Shown: piece after piece, positions 1 through 11,215 of the stretch | Position numbering within the stretch: position 1 is the first letter of the stretch | Layout of the letters: every line of letters starts with the position of its first letter | Position numbers and translations under genes: made by a program | Source of the DNA: Buxus sempervirens | Lineage: Eukaryota; Streptophyta; Magnoliopsida; Buxales; Buxaceae | Assembly: GCA_947561395.2 (NCBI GenBank) | Contig: OX387185.1 | Location: 19,246,366-19,310,365 of the forward strand | Reading direction: 5' to 3' | Length of the DNA: 64,000 nucleotides | Notes under the pieces: model-generated | Seen by the model: only the letters and a program-made list of their open reading frames with translations | Told to the model about the DNA's origin: nothing | Databases searched by the model: none

Positions 1-219
1 ACCACCTTGTGTGGATGAATAGGGGTGCCTAACACCTTCCCCTGTTCATAAACTAATCCCTTTACCCATCTCTGGTTGTTTTTTTGTTTTGTATTTTAAA
101 ATAGAGTTATTTTTACTCTAATTTCTGTCTTTTTCATTTTGGTTTGATATTTTGGTGTTCATTCATACATAAACAGAATGGTGGCGACTCCTTGTTTTAA
201 TTAATCCCGTGTGATGATT
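1..219 (+). mobile_element. 3' end of an Ogre/Tat-type LTR (fragment)
   Basis: The stretch carries the phrase GGGTGCCTAACACCTTCCCC followed by a T-rich run and TGGCGACTCC at 182-191. This order is typical of the U5 end of Tat/Ogre LTRs as I know them, and a TGGCGACT-like box also occurs near the end of the other Ogre-type LTRs in this window. The rest lies left of the window. The junction with the next repeat (about 190-255) is not sharp. Confidence 0.45.
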
Positions 220-2291
220 AAGAACTCATTAAATCTATTTTCCATGTTTTACAACATCGTGATTACATCTCCCCCACAAGAGGTCTCATCTCAACCACAG
301 GTGGTCACATATCTCCTTTATAGGATGCAATCACACATCTTGATTACATCTCCCCGACAAGAGGTCTCATCTCATCCGTAGGTGGTTACATATCTCCCTT
401 ATGGGATGCAATCACATCTGGATTACATCTCCCCACAAGAGGTCTCATCTCATCCGTAGGTGGTCACATATCTCCCTTGTGGGATGCAATCACATCTAGA
501 TTACATCTTCCCTACAAGAGGTCTCATCTCACCCGCAGGTGGTCACATATCTCCCTTGTGGAATGCAATCACATCTGGATTACATCTCCCCCACAAGAGG
601 TCTCATCTCTCCAGCAGGAGGTATCAAATCTTATCCGCAAATGGTACGAATCTCATATAGCCATCATGGCATCCAATCCACCGTCCAAATTATATTTTTA
701 GTATTCATAACAACATGATCCCAATCAGTCTATAATCCAAACCTTATACAAATGTTAGTTCATTAGTCTGTAGTCACAATAACTGGGTCTAATTATGGGA
801 TAATTAAAGTATTAGATGACTCAAGGGATTAGAGGTAGTGGTGATGTCAATTGAAGTAACTTCAAGGTTATATAAAGTTATAAAGTAATTTAGAGATAAA
901 GTTTAGGGGTAATAAGATATTTGCTATTTACTTACGTTTAGGGATAATATGGTTCTTGCTATTTATAAAGTAGTTCAGGTAAAATTTAGGGGTGGTGACA
1001 TAATATAATAAGGTATGTGTTATTTTAGTAGAGAAACTTATAGTAGACCAATTCAATTAACTAATTAGGCCTAAAGGTATATAGGGTCCTTTCTCCAATG
1101 TTTATAAGGTAGTTTCTGGTTTAAAGTTTTACCAGTGAAGCTTATTAGTCCAGGTACTTAAAATTTATCATACGTAGTTCAACAGGGCTGGGTTTCTAAT
1201 ATAAAGTCTCTATTTGTAGAAATCTGGTTGTTGATATATAAATTAATGTCTCTTAATTAATTAGTCTAATTTATAAAGGTTTATCTGCATTAAACTTAGA
1301 ATTTCTTATTTAAGATCAAGTTTAGGCAACTAATTACCTAAAATAATTCCCCATTTATTTTCTACCAAAACAGGGTATTTGATAATTTAATTTGACTTTA
1401 AAACATCTTATTCAATGTTAAAATTGATAAAAAAAAAATGGTTTGAATTTGAATCAGGAGTTAAAATATGTAAAATTGGGATTTTCTGTTTAAAGCGCTC
1501 AGGATCGCTCAAGGTCGCCTGGGTGGTCTAGGGTCAGTGGTAGTTCAAAACAGAGTGCCCACCTTTCGTCAGTAAGCGGTCTTGGGCGGTCTAAGTTTTT
1601 TAACGAGCACAGAGAAGTCGGCGGTCTCCCAAAAAAGTCCAAAAAGTGTTCCGAAATCCAATTTTTCCAAATCAAGGTGATTCTAATATACATATAAGGT
1701 GATTAACAAACTAAAGATATATAGATACATCATAAAAACATGCAAACGATTCGATCAATCTCAAGAACACAAAATGAACGTAAAAACTTGTGCTACCTAC
1801 CTCTGATCATGCGTTCTCATCTTCCTTCTCTAAACAGCAACACTCACACCTCTTCACGGTTGCAAGACAGGCCTTAGAACAAGGAGAAACTTGGTTCTCC
1901 CTCCCTCCTCCTTCTTCTTCTTCTTCTCTTCTTCTTCCTTGGTCGCTCTCGGTCATGGGTTCTCTCTTGCGGCTGATGAATACAAAGTAATACACGAATA
2001 GGTTTGACCACCATATGTGCTAGGGTTAATACTATACCTATTTATATACATACGATCAAACGCAACACACACGCATTAAACACCATGCACTCGCCCAATT
2101 AAAATACATCAACTTTAAAATATTAATCTTACCGCGATAACTCACGATCAGACGGTCTGATCTGCGCCAAACTCTTGATCTCAACTAATAACGATATCCC
2201 CTACAATAATAAATTATTTCCCTCAATAATAATCCTCAAGAATATTAATTATTATTTTATTTTAATATTTGGGAAAATTCGGGGTCTTACA
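220..2291 (-). mobile_element. Tekay-type LTR, copy 1 (partial, minus orientation)
   Basis: The right edge at 2291 reads ATTCGGGGTCTTACA, the reverse complement of the TGTAAGACCCCGAAT start of this LTR family (compare 62741). Read on the minus strand, a TATA-rich stretch is followed by a GAA-rich exon-like segment and a splice donor CAGAG/GTAGGTAGCAC whose intron would begin at 1800. The 79-bp tandem repeats at 261-640 also occur in copy 7 (42680-47380), so copies 1 and 7 are close relatives. The 3' part of the LTR is missing on the left and no target duplication of the AAGAC at 2292-2296 was found, so this is a truncated fragment. Confidence 0.75.
261..640. repeat. Tandem repeat, about 79-bp unit, five copies
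   Basis: Units start at about 261, 342, 421, 499 and 578 with GATTACATCT, spaced 78-81 bp. Each unit has the order ACATCTCCC, ACAAGAGGTCTCATCTC, GGTGGTCACATATCTCCC and GGGATGCAATC. Related units occur at 43462-43655 and 44697-45080. The repeat lies in the predicted LTR intron. The open frames through it follow from the repeat and do not look like genes. Confidence 0.85.
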
Positions 2292-3885
2292 AAGACTTAG
2301 CTACACCCACTAGCAATAAAACAAAACCAAGTATTATCCATACTAAAATCCAAAACAAAACAACTGACACTTAGGGCAAAAATGACCTTTTAGAGCAACC
2401 AAATCAACGTGAGCAAACCAATTGCCACACAGGGGAAAACCCATCTCTAATTCCAATAAACTCCATGCATAAATCAAAATCAGCTTTTCAATTTCTAAAA
2501 TCAAGTAGCAATTTCCAAAGTGAACAAATTTCAATATAAGAATGTCTAAAATAGAATAAAATTGAAAACCAACCATTTGTTACAATTACATATGGAAGTC
2601 CCAATAAAAACCTTAAAACTTTAATTTAAGCATACATTAAAAGTAGTTTCATAAAGAATTAATTGAACCTGAGAATTTTTAGTAGCACACCAATTTATAT
2701 CAAAGCACTTGTTTTACCCCAATTAGTCTAACGAACCTAAGGAAAGTCATTACTTATCCATAAAGCAAGTCTAAAACCTAATATCGATTATTTCTTAAAA
2801 CTTTTCCACTAATGGTGTTTGATTACTTTCAAATAATAAAAGCTCATGTCCCATTCACAAGTAAATTTTCTCTATCACAATAGGAGAGGTAATATGGTTA
2901 GTATAAAGCTAGAAAGACCAATGAAATATATAGAAATAATTGCTAAAATATTTTCTCCATTTCAACACTATATAGCTACATTTTGTCCCATGTATACCAT
3001 ATATCTTCAAAACCCCATATCTTGGTCATTACTTACTCAAATGGCACCAAACTTAGTTCTTTAGGTTGTAAATTGACTGCAATAAACTGCCCTATAACAG
3101 GTTTTGCAAACTCTTTGTGGTTGGGAAATAGTGTCACTTTAAAGTTCACTTATTAGGAAAATACAGTGCAGACTAGTAGCCATATATTTAAATTTAAGAT
3201 TAGTAAACAGAAAAATATCATTTATTTTATATTTTTAGGCTAACATAGACTAAGAAACAATCAAATTTTATGAAGAACACAGGTCTAAATTCATCATCTA
3301 AGTAAATGTAATAATTCAATTAATCTTGAACATACCTGCAGAAAATTGGTAGTGTAAGATTTCTAATTCTCTTACGTTTCTTGGTTTTCTTTCCGACACC
3401 ATGAAATTCAAGGATATAACCCCACAAAATTAGCCCCTTATGTGTTTCAAAACCTACAATTTCACACCACATGTGCATGAACACCTTCCCTTTTAAACCA
3501 TGAACACTATCACCTTCAAAGTTCTGCACTGTAACAATAATAATTTTTCCAAAATAAAGCATCAAAAGTTCTATTAACCATCACAATTAAAATTTCTGAA
3601 ACCATCAAAATTCTTTAAGATCCAAATGATTCATGAAACCTCTAAAATTTACATTACAGCAACCATACTTCGAAAATAATTCACCGAATAATAATAGTAA
3701 TTAAAAGAAAACTCTTTTGCAAGAAACCAAAGTATTTTATGCAAGTTTTAAAGGGTGTTGCTTATTTTTTACTAGCAATCCAAATCTATGGCAAAAAAGA
3801 ATCCAATGTTCTCCTCCACAAGTCTGAACTAACCATAACCATGCACCAATCAAGGAAAAGAAACAAGTTCTTTTCACCATTATAT
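2292..3885. other. Flanking sequence older than the Ogre insertion
   Basis: AT-rich sequence with no LTR end, primer site or retroelement coding similarity that I can see. It lies between the end of Tekay copy 1 and the first base of the Ogre 5' LTR, so it is the only candidate for non-transposon DNA in the window. It ends in TATAT (3881-3885), the presumed Ogre target site, whose partner lies beyond the right edge. Apart from the exon candidate at 3336-3528, I see no gene in it. Confidence 0.5.
3336..3528 (-). other. Candidate internal exon of an unrecognised gene
   Basis: On the minus strand an open 193-bp segment is preceded by a pyrimidine-containing acceptor ending TTGTTACAG (intron base 3529) and followed by CTGCAG/GTATGTTC (intron starts at 3335). 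It encodes about 64 residues, beginning QNFEGDSVHGLKG and ending in a basic run GKKTKKRKRIRN followed by LTLPIFC. I do not recognise the family. The sharp splice borders and even composition look more like a real exon than the AT-rich surroundings, but neighbouring exons were not identified. It could be a fragment of a host gene intruded on by transposons, or chance. Confidence 0.35.
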
Positions 3886-4655
3886 TGTAAGCACCTCATT
3901 TTGCACCTCCCAAGAGGGTTGAAAGTGAGAACCCTAACAAAAAAGTCAAACCTAAGGGGACAAAAGTTGACTTTTTGATCAGGTATAAATTGACTGCCAT
4001 GCTCACCCCTGATGAATGGGAAATTCCGACACGGTTCCAACGCAACTGAGTTTTCCGGAATTGGAGTCCAAATGAAGGATTTATGTCCAGGTCAAACCCT
4101 GGGGGGAGCAGAAATGGACTTTCTACTGAAACCAAATCAACTACCATACCCCATCCCAACAGAAATAAAATTCCGACCCGATTCCGACACAACTGAGTTT
4201 GCCAGAATCGAGGCTTAGACGAAGAAGATATGAGCAGTTTAAAATTCTGGGAGCGGTTCGGGCTTCCTGCTCAAAACTTGAATTTGCTGCAATACTCTGT
4301 CTCAGTGGATAGGAAATCCCAGTATGGTTCCAACGCAATTGAGTTTACCAGAATCGGGGCTCGGATGAAAAAGTTATGAGTAGTCAAACCTTGAGATAGA
4401 AATGCAGAAAACTGCCCACGTGGAGAAAATGCAAAGAAAGGACAAAAGGACAGGAGAGATAAAATATCTTGAAAATAATATTGATTTCTTAAAAATATCT
4501 TGAATAAAATAATATTTTTTCATAAAATATCCTAATTCTCTTAATTAAAATAAACAAAAAAATCATAAAATCGGATTCTCTGATCAGGAGAGAGAATTTG
4601 TCAAATCAATCACTTCTATCACATCAATCAGTCAAAATAAGAGAGAAAATTTTTG

Positions 4656-4944
4656 TCCGCACTATATGTACGGATGTGCCTTGCCTGCATGTAAAGTACG
4701 AGCGAAATCTTATCCAGAATCTCGGAAATCTAGGGAAATCTCAAAATTCGCATATAGTACGCGGACGGAGAAAAATTGAACTAAATTTGCCTTGCCCGCA
4801 CTTCATCTGCGGGCGGAAAAGATTTCCGAAAATCTTATTCTCTGCGCGAATCTGCCACGTGGCAAATTTTCACTCATTGCGCGAAGGACAGCCTCGTCCG
4901 CACATAGTGTGTGGGCAAGCCTTGCCCGCACACTATGTATGGAC
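4656..4944. repeat. Cluster of inverted repeats in the Ogre LTR U3
   Basis: Stems share the core CCCGCA/TGCGGG. Examples are GCCCGCA (4794-4800) with TGCGGGC (4808-4814), and a large near-palindrome with arms at 4896-4919 and 4921-4944, where 21 of 24 positions pair. The 3' LTR copy has a cleaner TCCGCAT/ATGCGGA pair at 62095-62113. The cluster ends 12 bp before the TATA box. A second cluster with the same core lies downstream in the LTR (20246-20299). Confidence 0.85.
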
Positions 4945-4956
4945 AGAACCTTCTTC

Positions 4957-4964
4957 TATAAATA
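4957..4964 (+). promoter_or_regulatory. TATA box of the Ogre 5' LTR
   Basis: TATAAATA followed by GGGGCCC, just after the inverted-repeat cluster. Transcription would start about 30 bp downstream. The 3' LTR has lost this segment by deletion near 62270. Confidence 0.7.
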
Positions 4965-5235
4965 GGGGCCCACAGCCCCTTGGCTCAAGGTTGGCTGCCC
5001 CCCTTTCGTTCCCACCACTCTCCCTGAGACTAGTGACCCCCCTGCAACCATTCCCCCCTAACCCAAGCCACCCAAAACTTCCCAAAATACCCTCCAATCC
5101 CCCTTTCACTCTTTTCTTTCATTCTCACCAACAAGAGGACAAGAGAGAAGGTTTTGGTGGAGCCAAGGGAGGCATTTAGCTGCTGTCCACATCCACCAGG
5201 GGACCACCACATCTCCAAAGAGAAGAATAACCCCA

Positions 5236-5243
5236 AGGTAAGT
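5236..5243 (+). promoter_or_regulatory. Predicted 5' splice site in the Ogre LTR
   Basis: CAAG/GTAAGTG matches the plant donor consensus and lies about 250 bp after the expected transcription start. The same site is present in the other Ogre-type LTRs: CCAAA/GTAAGTG at 62534, ACCAG/GTGAGTT at 29992, and CCAAG/GTAAGG on the minus strand at 52534. The matching acceptor was not identified. Confidence 0.5.
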
Positions 5244-5447
5244 GTTTTCCTGGTGTTTTGCTTCACATATATGAAATTGACGGCATTGTGAGCATGTTTC
5301 CTTTCTTGGTTACCCTAAGTTTTTTACTGTTTCTTTCCCCTCTTTTTCTTCACTTCTTCACGTCATTGAAACTCCCATGACTTGGCATCGATTCCTTGCA
5401 GATTTTTAATATGGTGGAAAGAAATAAAAGGAAGATTGAGCTACTTT

Positions 5448-5552
5448 AATCGGGTAGTGAACCACATATACAGAGAAGCTAATTCAGTGGCAGATGCTTT
5501 GCCTAATGAGAGCTGTTTTCATCTTTCTAAAAAATTTATAATGTTTATTTGA
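5448..5552 (+). pseudogene. LINE ORF2 C-terminal end (RNase H remnant)
   Basis: The frame carries VVNHIYREANSVADAL, the last motif of the RNase H domain found at the end of plant L1 ORF2 proteins. The Asp of the VADAL motif is the family's last catalytic residue. A TGA at 5550-5552 ends the frame. Everything upstream of 5381 is missing, as expected for a 5'-truncated LINE. Sequence before the motif carries stops, so the remnant is inactive. Confidence 0.7.
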
Positions 5553-5590
5553 AGCTACCTCGTCAGGTTACAAGCTGTCTATTTAACGAT

Positions 5591-5646
5591 AGAACATGTT
5601 TGTATGCCATTAGATATTAGTATCTCTCATTTTGCTTTTGTAAGGG
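5591..5646. repeat. Left copy of a 56-bp direct repeat flanking the Athila insertion
   Basis: Matches 15962-16017 at 53 of 56 positions by hand alignment (AGAACATG through TTTTGTAAGGG). It sits directly left of the Athila element. The right copy begins 18 bp after the element's apparent end, so it is either an internal repeat of the LINE 3' end or the product of a rearrangement. Confidence 0.75.
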
Positions 5647-7477
5647 TGATTCAGTGGTTAAATTGCATATTTAAGCCACTTATTGAGGTGAAAAATACAG
5701 AAAAATCCCTTTATATTTGCTTAATCATGCATTGACTTGTGTTAGTGGCCTAAGCATTGAATTGAATTTTTATTGTATATTTTAGGCTTAATTGTGCATG
5801 GAAAGTGTGCTTAATGTGAAATGGGATTGCCTTGAGAATTTTCTGGTTTAATTTTGGGTAAAGAATTGTCTTGGCATCAATTTGAGATTATTTTGGAATT
5901 AGGCATGGATTAGATGAGCATGGTATTGATAGAAAATAAAATTAGATGGCATAAGTTTCATGTGGCATTCTACATTGCCATCACAACAAATCAATTTAAA
6001 ATGAGAATTTACCTATATACCCTTCACTAACAATGTTGTGGTTTGTTTCTTACAGGGGTAAATGAGGAAAGGAAAAAAAGCCAATCGTTTGGCTTTGTGC
6101 TGAGTAGGATAACGGCCTGTTAGGGCCGTTGGAGATGGATGAATGGGGGAATAGGGAGCTGGAGCATAGGGCGGACAAGAGAAGAGGGGTCATGGACGAA
6201 GAGAGATGGAGCTGGTGCATGGTGGCTGCGGGAGAAAAAAAAAGCTCTTAGGGCGTTTTCCCATTTCGGGGGCTACTGTTTTTCTTCATTTGGCTTTTTT
6301 TTACTTTTTCTCCCAATCAACTTCTTATTTTTCTGGGTTGGACAACCACTGCAAGTGCTTCAACTGATTGAAGAGCAACCAATATAGGCCAAGCACAGAA
6401 GGAAGAAGCCTGGTTTTGTGTTTTTTTCCTTGTACATTTGGAGTTTCTATAATATACTTGCCGTATTTTTCTTTTTAGTAAATCACAGTGTCTATTATTG
6501 ATTTCCAGTTGATTACACGAATTCAGAAGTTATTGTTTATAGTTCTGATTTGAACAATGAATGATTTGGGGGTTTGTTTGAAGATTATTCATTCAACTGT
6601 TACTTTTGTTCATGGTTTTTATTAGAATCTTAGAGTTATATCTTCATTTTCTTCTCTCATTACATACTTTGTTTTGCTTTGCTTAGGTAATTTTCTTTTC
6701 GATGAAATCTTTCATGGCTGTAGCTTATTTCATGTGTGTGTAATCTGAAGCCTAAGCTCAGGTGGAGCTTTATTGTGGATTGAATATTCTGTTCTCATCA
6801 AATTCATATAGGTTTCCATGTTTAAAACTTTTAGGATTTCAAATCATTTCTCATTAGAGTTAAAATAGAAATTCTTCAATCCAATTTTTGATTAATTGTT
6901 GACATGCAAGCACAATGGATGCTTAGATTGGGTAATTGGGTTTTTCTAATCAGGTGGTAATTTCCAGATTTGTTTTGGAATCCTATTGGTAGCTTAATAT
7001 TTCATAACAGGGTTTACAAGGTTATATATTCCGAAAGCCTAATTCATGACAAAATTAGCATTCGTGGGAGATATTTGAGACTGAAGAGAGGTTCAATTCA
7101 TAAAGAGCACGACTTGTAGCTTAGGGGTTTGTTATTGTGTTTTTTTAGAGATTCTTGTTGCTTAATATCTTGATTTACCCTTGAGTTTAATCTCTATTTC
7201 TGTTAGTTTTCCTCCATTGTTATTAGAGTACTTTTTCTTAGAGTTAGGTTTTAATTAGATTAATTTCTTGGAGCTCTAGTATTTCGTTAGTTAATTGTTT
7301 AGGTTCAGATTATTTTTCTCTTATATGAAAATTAGTATGTTTAGAATTCTTTTCATTTCTTGGATTTACTCTTAAACACCATGTCCCTGAGGAAAATGAC
7401 CATGGGACTCACCCTTGTATAACTGATAAGCTTCTGCACTTGGAAGTGATTTTAGCAGCATCTTTGCGAGCTCATCA
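5647..7477 (+). mobile_element. Athila 5' LTR
   Basis: It begins TGATTCAGTGG next to the AAGGG flank and ends GAGCTCATCA six bases before the primer site. The U5 end contains TCCCTGAGG and CTTCTGCACTTGG. The second resembles the TGCACTTGCG phrase near the end of the Athila solo LTR at 32126. The left border is inferred from the flank, not from a second LTR. No long reading frame was seen. Confidence 0.65.
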
Positions 7478-7483
7478 AGTTTT

Positions 7484-7501
7484 TGGCGCCGTTGCCGGGG
7501 A
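7484..7501 (+). other. Primer binding site, tRNA-Asp type (Athila)
   Basis: TGGCGCCGTTGCCGGGGA, the standard Athila minus-strand primer site, six bases after the LTR end. It is intact. Confidence 0.9.
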
Positions 7502-7774
7502 CATCGGTTTAATTAGAAGTGATTCCATCAGCTGAGAGGAAAATTTCTGGTGTTGTGAATCTCTTCACAACTTTGGTGATATCTGAACCTCTTAGTCTAA
7601 CTGTGTTTTTTTTTTTTTGGTTCATTTAGTTCATTTTATTTTTATTGTTTGTATTGCATTTGCATGTCTGGTTGGATTAGGGGTTATACAAATAGATTGG
7701 TTAGGTTTGATTCTAATTTTTGCTCTGAATTTGCATCTATTTCTCTTGATTCTAAATCTGAAATTCACAGCACC

Positions 7775-8935
7775 ATGGCTGAGAATGATCAAGATGATAG
7801 GTTGGCCCCAAATCCAGTTAGAACCCTTAGAGAATACCTTCAACCTGTTAGGACCAGCTCTCCTTCTTGTATAATTTTGCCTATGAATGCTCATACCTTC
7901 AATTTTAAGCCTGGTATGATTCCCTTGATTCCAAACTTTCATGGAATGGAATCAGAGAATCCATACTGGCATATTAAGGAGTTTGAGGAGGTGTGTTCAA
8001 CATTCATGGATCAAACTTGTACGGAGGAGGTCATTAGGTTGAAATTATTCCCTTTTTCATTAAAAGATAAGGCAAAGACTTGGTTGAACTCTTTAAGGCC
8101 TCGGTCCATAGGCACATGGCAAGAAATGCAAATTGAATTTCATAAGAAATTTTTTCCAATGCAAAGGACCAATGCCTTGAAGAGGCAAATTATTAATTTT
8201 GCCCAAAAGGATGGGGAAACTTTTTATCAATGTTGGGAAAGGTTTAAGGACATTTTAAATGCTTGTCCACACCATGGGTATGAAAATTGGAGGGTTATAA
8301 GCTTTTTCTATGAAGGCTTGCTACCCAAAATGAAACAATTTGTGGAGACCATGTGTAATGGGGAGTTCTTTGACAAAGAACCTGAAGAGGCTTTTGAATA
8401 CTTTGATTATTTAGCTGAAAATGCCCAATCATGGGACATTTCAGATGTACATGATAGGGTAGAGCCTCTAAAAGCCATGGTTAGTGGTGGAAGATACCAT
8501 TTGAAGGAGGTGGATGACTTGAATGCTAGGTTGGCATTGATTTCTAGGAAGTTGGAGAGCTTGGACATGAAAAAGGTGAATGAGATCCAAGCTGTAGAAA
8601 AATCTCATGATAAATTTAGTATTTGTGAGGATCAAGGACATTCAACTAATGATTGTCCTACAATCCCAGCTTTCAAAGAAGTACTTTTGGATCAATCTAA
8701 TGCTGTAAATTTTGTTTCTAAACCTTTTTCAGGTGCATATTCCAACACATACAATCCAAATTGGAGGAACCATCCCAACTTATGTTGGAGGAATGATCAA
8801 GGGGCTCATTCAGCACCTCATGCACCTGGACCTTCAAATCAAGCATCCAACATGCATTCATTCATGCTTGGACCAGCCCCATATCATTACCAAGCACCTA
8901 CTCCACCAAAGAAGAGCCTTGAAGATACAGTATAG
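7775..8935 (+). pseudogene. Athila gag (capsid), stop-terminated
   Basis: The ATG at 7775 (CACCATGGCT context) opens the conserved N-terminus MAENDQDDRLAPNPVRTLRE. The capsid (Retrotrans_gag) region follows, with landmarks KLFPFSLKDKAKTWLNSLRP, FYQCWERFKD and RVISFFYEGL. A C-terminal zinc-knuckle-like motif (ICEDQGHSTNDC, near 8625) has the second Cys, the His and the last Cys. The first Cys of the CX2C pair is replaced, so RNA binding would be impaired. The frame stops at TAG 8933-8935, and a second TAG follows at 8957-8959. Both read as C-to-T changes of glutamine codons, because homologous sequence continues in frame. Gag would package the element RNA in cytoplasmic particles. Confidence 0.85.
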
Positions 8936-8962
8936 CAGTTGGTAGCAAGCTTCCAGTAGTTC

Positions 8963-9580
8963 ATGCAAAGCCAAATCACCGTCAATAACCAGAATTCTCA
9001 AGCTCTAAGTGATATGAGAGGGTCAATTACAAGACTGACCACTAATTTGAGTGCTCAAGAAAAGGGAAAATTTCCAGCACAGCCCCAACCAAATACTCAA
9101 AGCCAAGCTTCACCAAATCCAAGTTCAAGTGAAGGTGTGAACATAAGATCAATCAAAGCCACCACTACAAGGAGTGGTAAAGTGGTGGACAACCCAATTC
9201 AAAGCTCTGAAAATTCTGGTAATGTTTCTAACCCACTTCAAGAGGAAGAAGAAAAAAAATCAGAAGTGATTGAGGAAGGTTTTTGCCCTAAACCTGCACC
9301 TTTCCCTACTAGGTTAGCTTCTTTGCACAAGGATAGGAATCATGCTGAAATTTTAGAAGTCTTTAAGCAAGTGAGGATTAACATACCATTGTTGGATGCC
9401 ATCCAACAAATCCCCACTTATGCAAAGTTTTTAAAAGACTTGTGTACAGTCAAAAGGAAGCTAAGTGTGAAAAAGAAGGCATTTCTCACTGAACAAGTGA
9501 GTGCCATTATACAAAGTAACACCCCTCCTAAATACAAGGATCCGGGGTCACCCACCATTGCTTGTATAATTGGTAGCTAA
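8963..9580 (+). pseudogene. Athila gag-protease linker
   Basis: This continues the gag frame after two stops. The first part is rich in Gln, Ser, Asn and Pro, as is usual between the knuckle and the protease. A conserved block follows, FCPKPAPFPTRLASLHKDRN, ending in the lead-in to the protease (GSPTIACIIGS). A stop at 9578-9580 separates it from the protease active site, which resumes at once in the same frame. It is a natural part of the polyprotein, not a separate gene. Confidence 0.8.
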
Positions 9581-9595
9581 AAAATAGGACATGCA

Positions 9596-11215
9596 TTGCT
9601 AGATCTAGGCTCTAGTGTGAATTTGTTGCCTTTCAATGTGTATGAAAAGCTTGGGTTAGGAGAGTTAAAACCCACTTCCATCACCCTTCAGCTAGCTGAT
9701 AGGTCAATTAAAATACCAAGGGGGGTAGTGGAAGATGTCTTGGTGCAAGTGGATAAGTTCTACTATCCAGTTGATTTTGTTGTGCTTGATATGCAACTTC
9801 CATCCAATTCTCTTTTCCAAGCACCTGTAATTTTAGGAAGACCATTTCTTGCTACTTCCAATGCCTTGATAAATTGTAGAAGTGGTGTCCTAAAGCTAAG
9901 TTTTGGTAACATGACTCTAGAGCTGAATATCTTTAACTTGTGCAGGCAACCTCAAGAAGTGGAGGAGGTACAAGAAGTGAACTTGCTAGAGACCATCATT
10001 TCTGAAACCTCACCTTTGTCTTACCAATCTATTGATTTATTAGATAATTTAGAAGATGAAATTGAATCAATTGACCATTCTAATGATTCTTCTTCTATTT
10101 CTTTTGTAGGTAAACAATTAGATTTGCATTGGAAGCCCAAAATTGAGGAGTTACCCCCATTGGCAGCAACATTGAAGCCTTCGGAGGAGCAACAACCTAC
10201 ATTGGAACTCAAGCCTCTCCCATCAGATCTGAAGTATGCTTTCTTGGGAGAACATAACACCTTTCCAGTGGTAATCTCTTCCCTTTTAACCAATGAGCAA
10301 GAAGGTAAGTTGCTGGAAATTTTAAGAAAGCATAGGAAAGCTATTGGGTGGACTATAGCTGATATAAAAGGTATCAATCCATTAGTGTGCACCCATAGGA
10401 TTTACCTAGAAGAGAATGACAAACCTACTAGGGAGATGCAAAGGAAGTTGAACCCAGTCTTGAAGAAGGTGGTTGAAGGGGAAGTTTTGAAATTGTTGGA
10501 TGTGGGTATTATTTACCCCATCTCTGATAGCAAGTGGGTTAGCCCCATTCAATTAGTACCTAAGAAATCAGGAGTAACTGTGATTAGGAATGAGAAGGAT
10601 GAATTGGTTGCTACTAGAGAGACTAAGGGCTGGAGAATGTGTATAGATTATAGGAAATTAAATTCAGCAACAAGAAAGGATCACTTTTCATTGCCCTTTC
10701 TTGATCAAGTCCTAGAAAAAGTTGCCGGTCATGCATTTTATTGTTTCTTGGATGGATTTTCAGGCTATTATCAAATTGAAATAGCATTTGAAGATAAAGA
10801 AAAGACTACTTTTACATGCCCTTTTGGCACTTTTGCATTTAGGAGAATGCCTTTTGGGTTATGTAATGCTCCGGCAACTTTTTATAGATGCATGCTTAGT
10901 ATTTTTAGTGACTTGATTGAGGAGTCTTTGGAAGTATTTATGGATGATTTCTCTATCTTTGGTAATTCTTTTGAAGGATATTTGACTAACTTACAAGATG
11001 TTTTGGCCAGGTGTGAAGAAAAGAATCTACTACTCAATTGGGAAAAGTGCCAATTCATGGTTCAGCAAGGTATTGTTCTTGGTCACATTGTGTCACATAG
11101 GGGTTTAGAAGTTGATAAATCTAAGGTAGACTTGATTGCTAAGCTACCCACTCCTAAAACAGTGAAGGACATTAGGGCTTTCTTAGGAAATGCTAGTTTT
11201 TATAGAAGATTTTAA
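9596..11215 (+). pseudogene. Athila protease and reverse transcriptase
   Basis: It starts with the aspartic protease site LLDLGSSVNLLP (Asp-Leu-Gly-Ser form, usual for Athila), then a long linker rich in Glu and Ser, then RT. RT landmarks in order are SPIQLVPKKSG, MCIDYRKLN, FLDGFSGYYQIEI, FRRMPFGLCNAPATF and the catalytic FMDD near 10937-10948. Further on are VLGHIVSHRGLEVDKSKV and the thumb motif FLGNASFYRRF. The frame ends at a TAA at 11213-11215 within an A-rich run. Homologous sequence resumes at once, so the stop is a mutation. RT would copy the genomic RNA from the tRNA-Asp primer. Confidence 0.88.

Larger units (their letters stand above)
3886..5380 (+). mobile_element. Ogre 5' LTR, segment 1 (U3, promoter, start of R/U5)
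   Basis: It aligns end to end with the 3' LTR at 61234-62690. It contains several diverged copies of a phrase with CAACTGAGTTTGCCAGAATC (about 4030-4380), inverted-repeat clusters (4656-4944), a TATA box (4957-4964), a pyrimidine-rich leader and a plant 5' splice site CCAAG/GTAAGTG with the intron beginning at 5238. The LINE at 5381 interrupts it, and it resumes at about 16219. Confidence 0.85.

Noticed and set aside
261..640. Regular spacing resembling a CRISPR array
   Set aside because: The units are contiguous tandem repeats without unique spacers, in a plant LTR.
4598..5179. 193-codon open frame in the Ogre LTR
   Set aside because: Lies across the inverted-repeat cluster, TATA box and pyrimidine-rich leader. 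The 3' LTR copy lacks about 50 bp in the middle and does not keep the frame.
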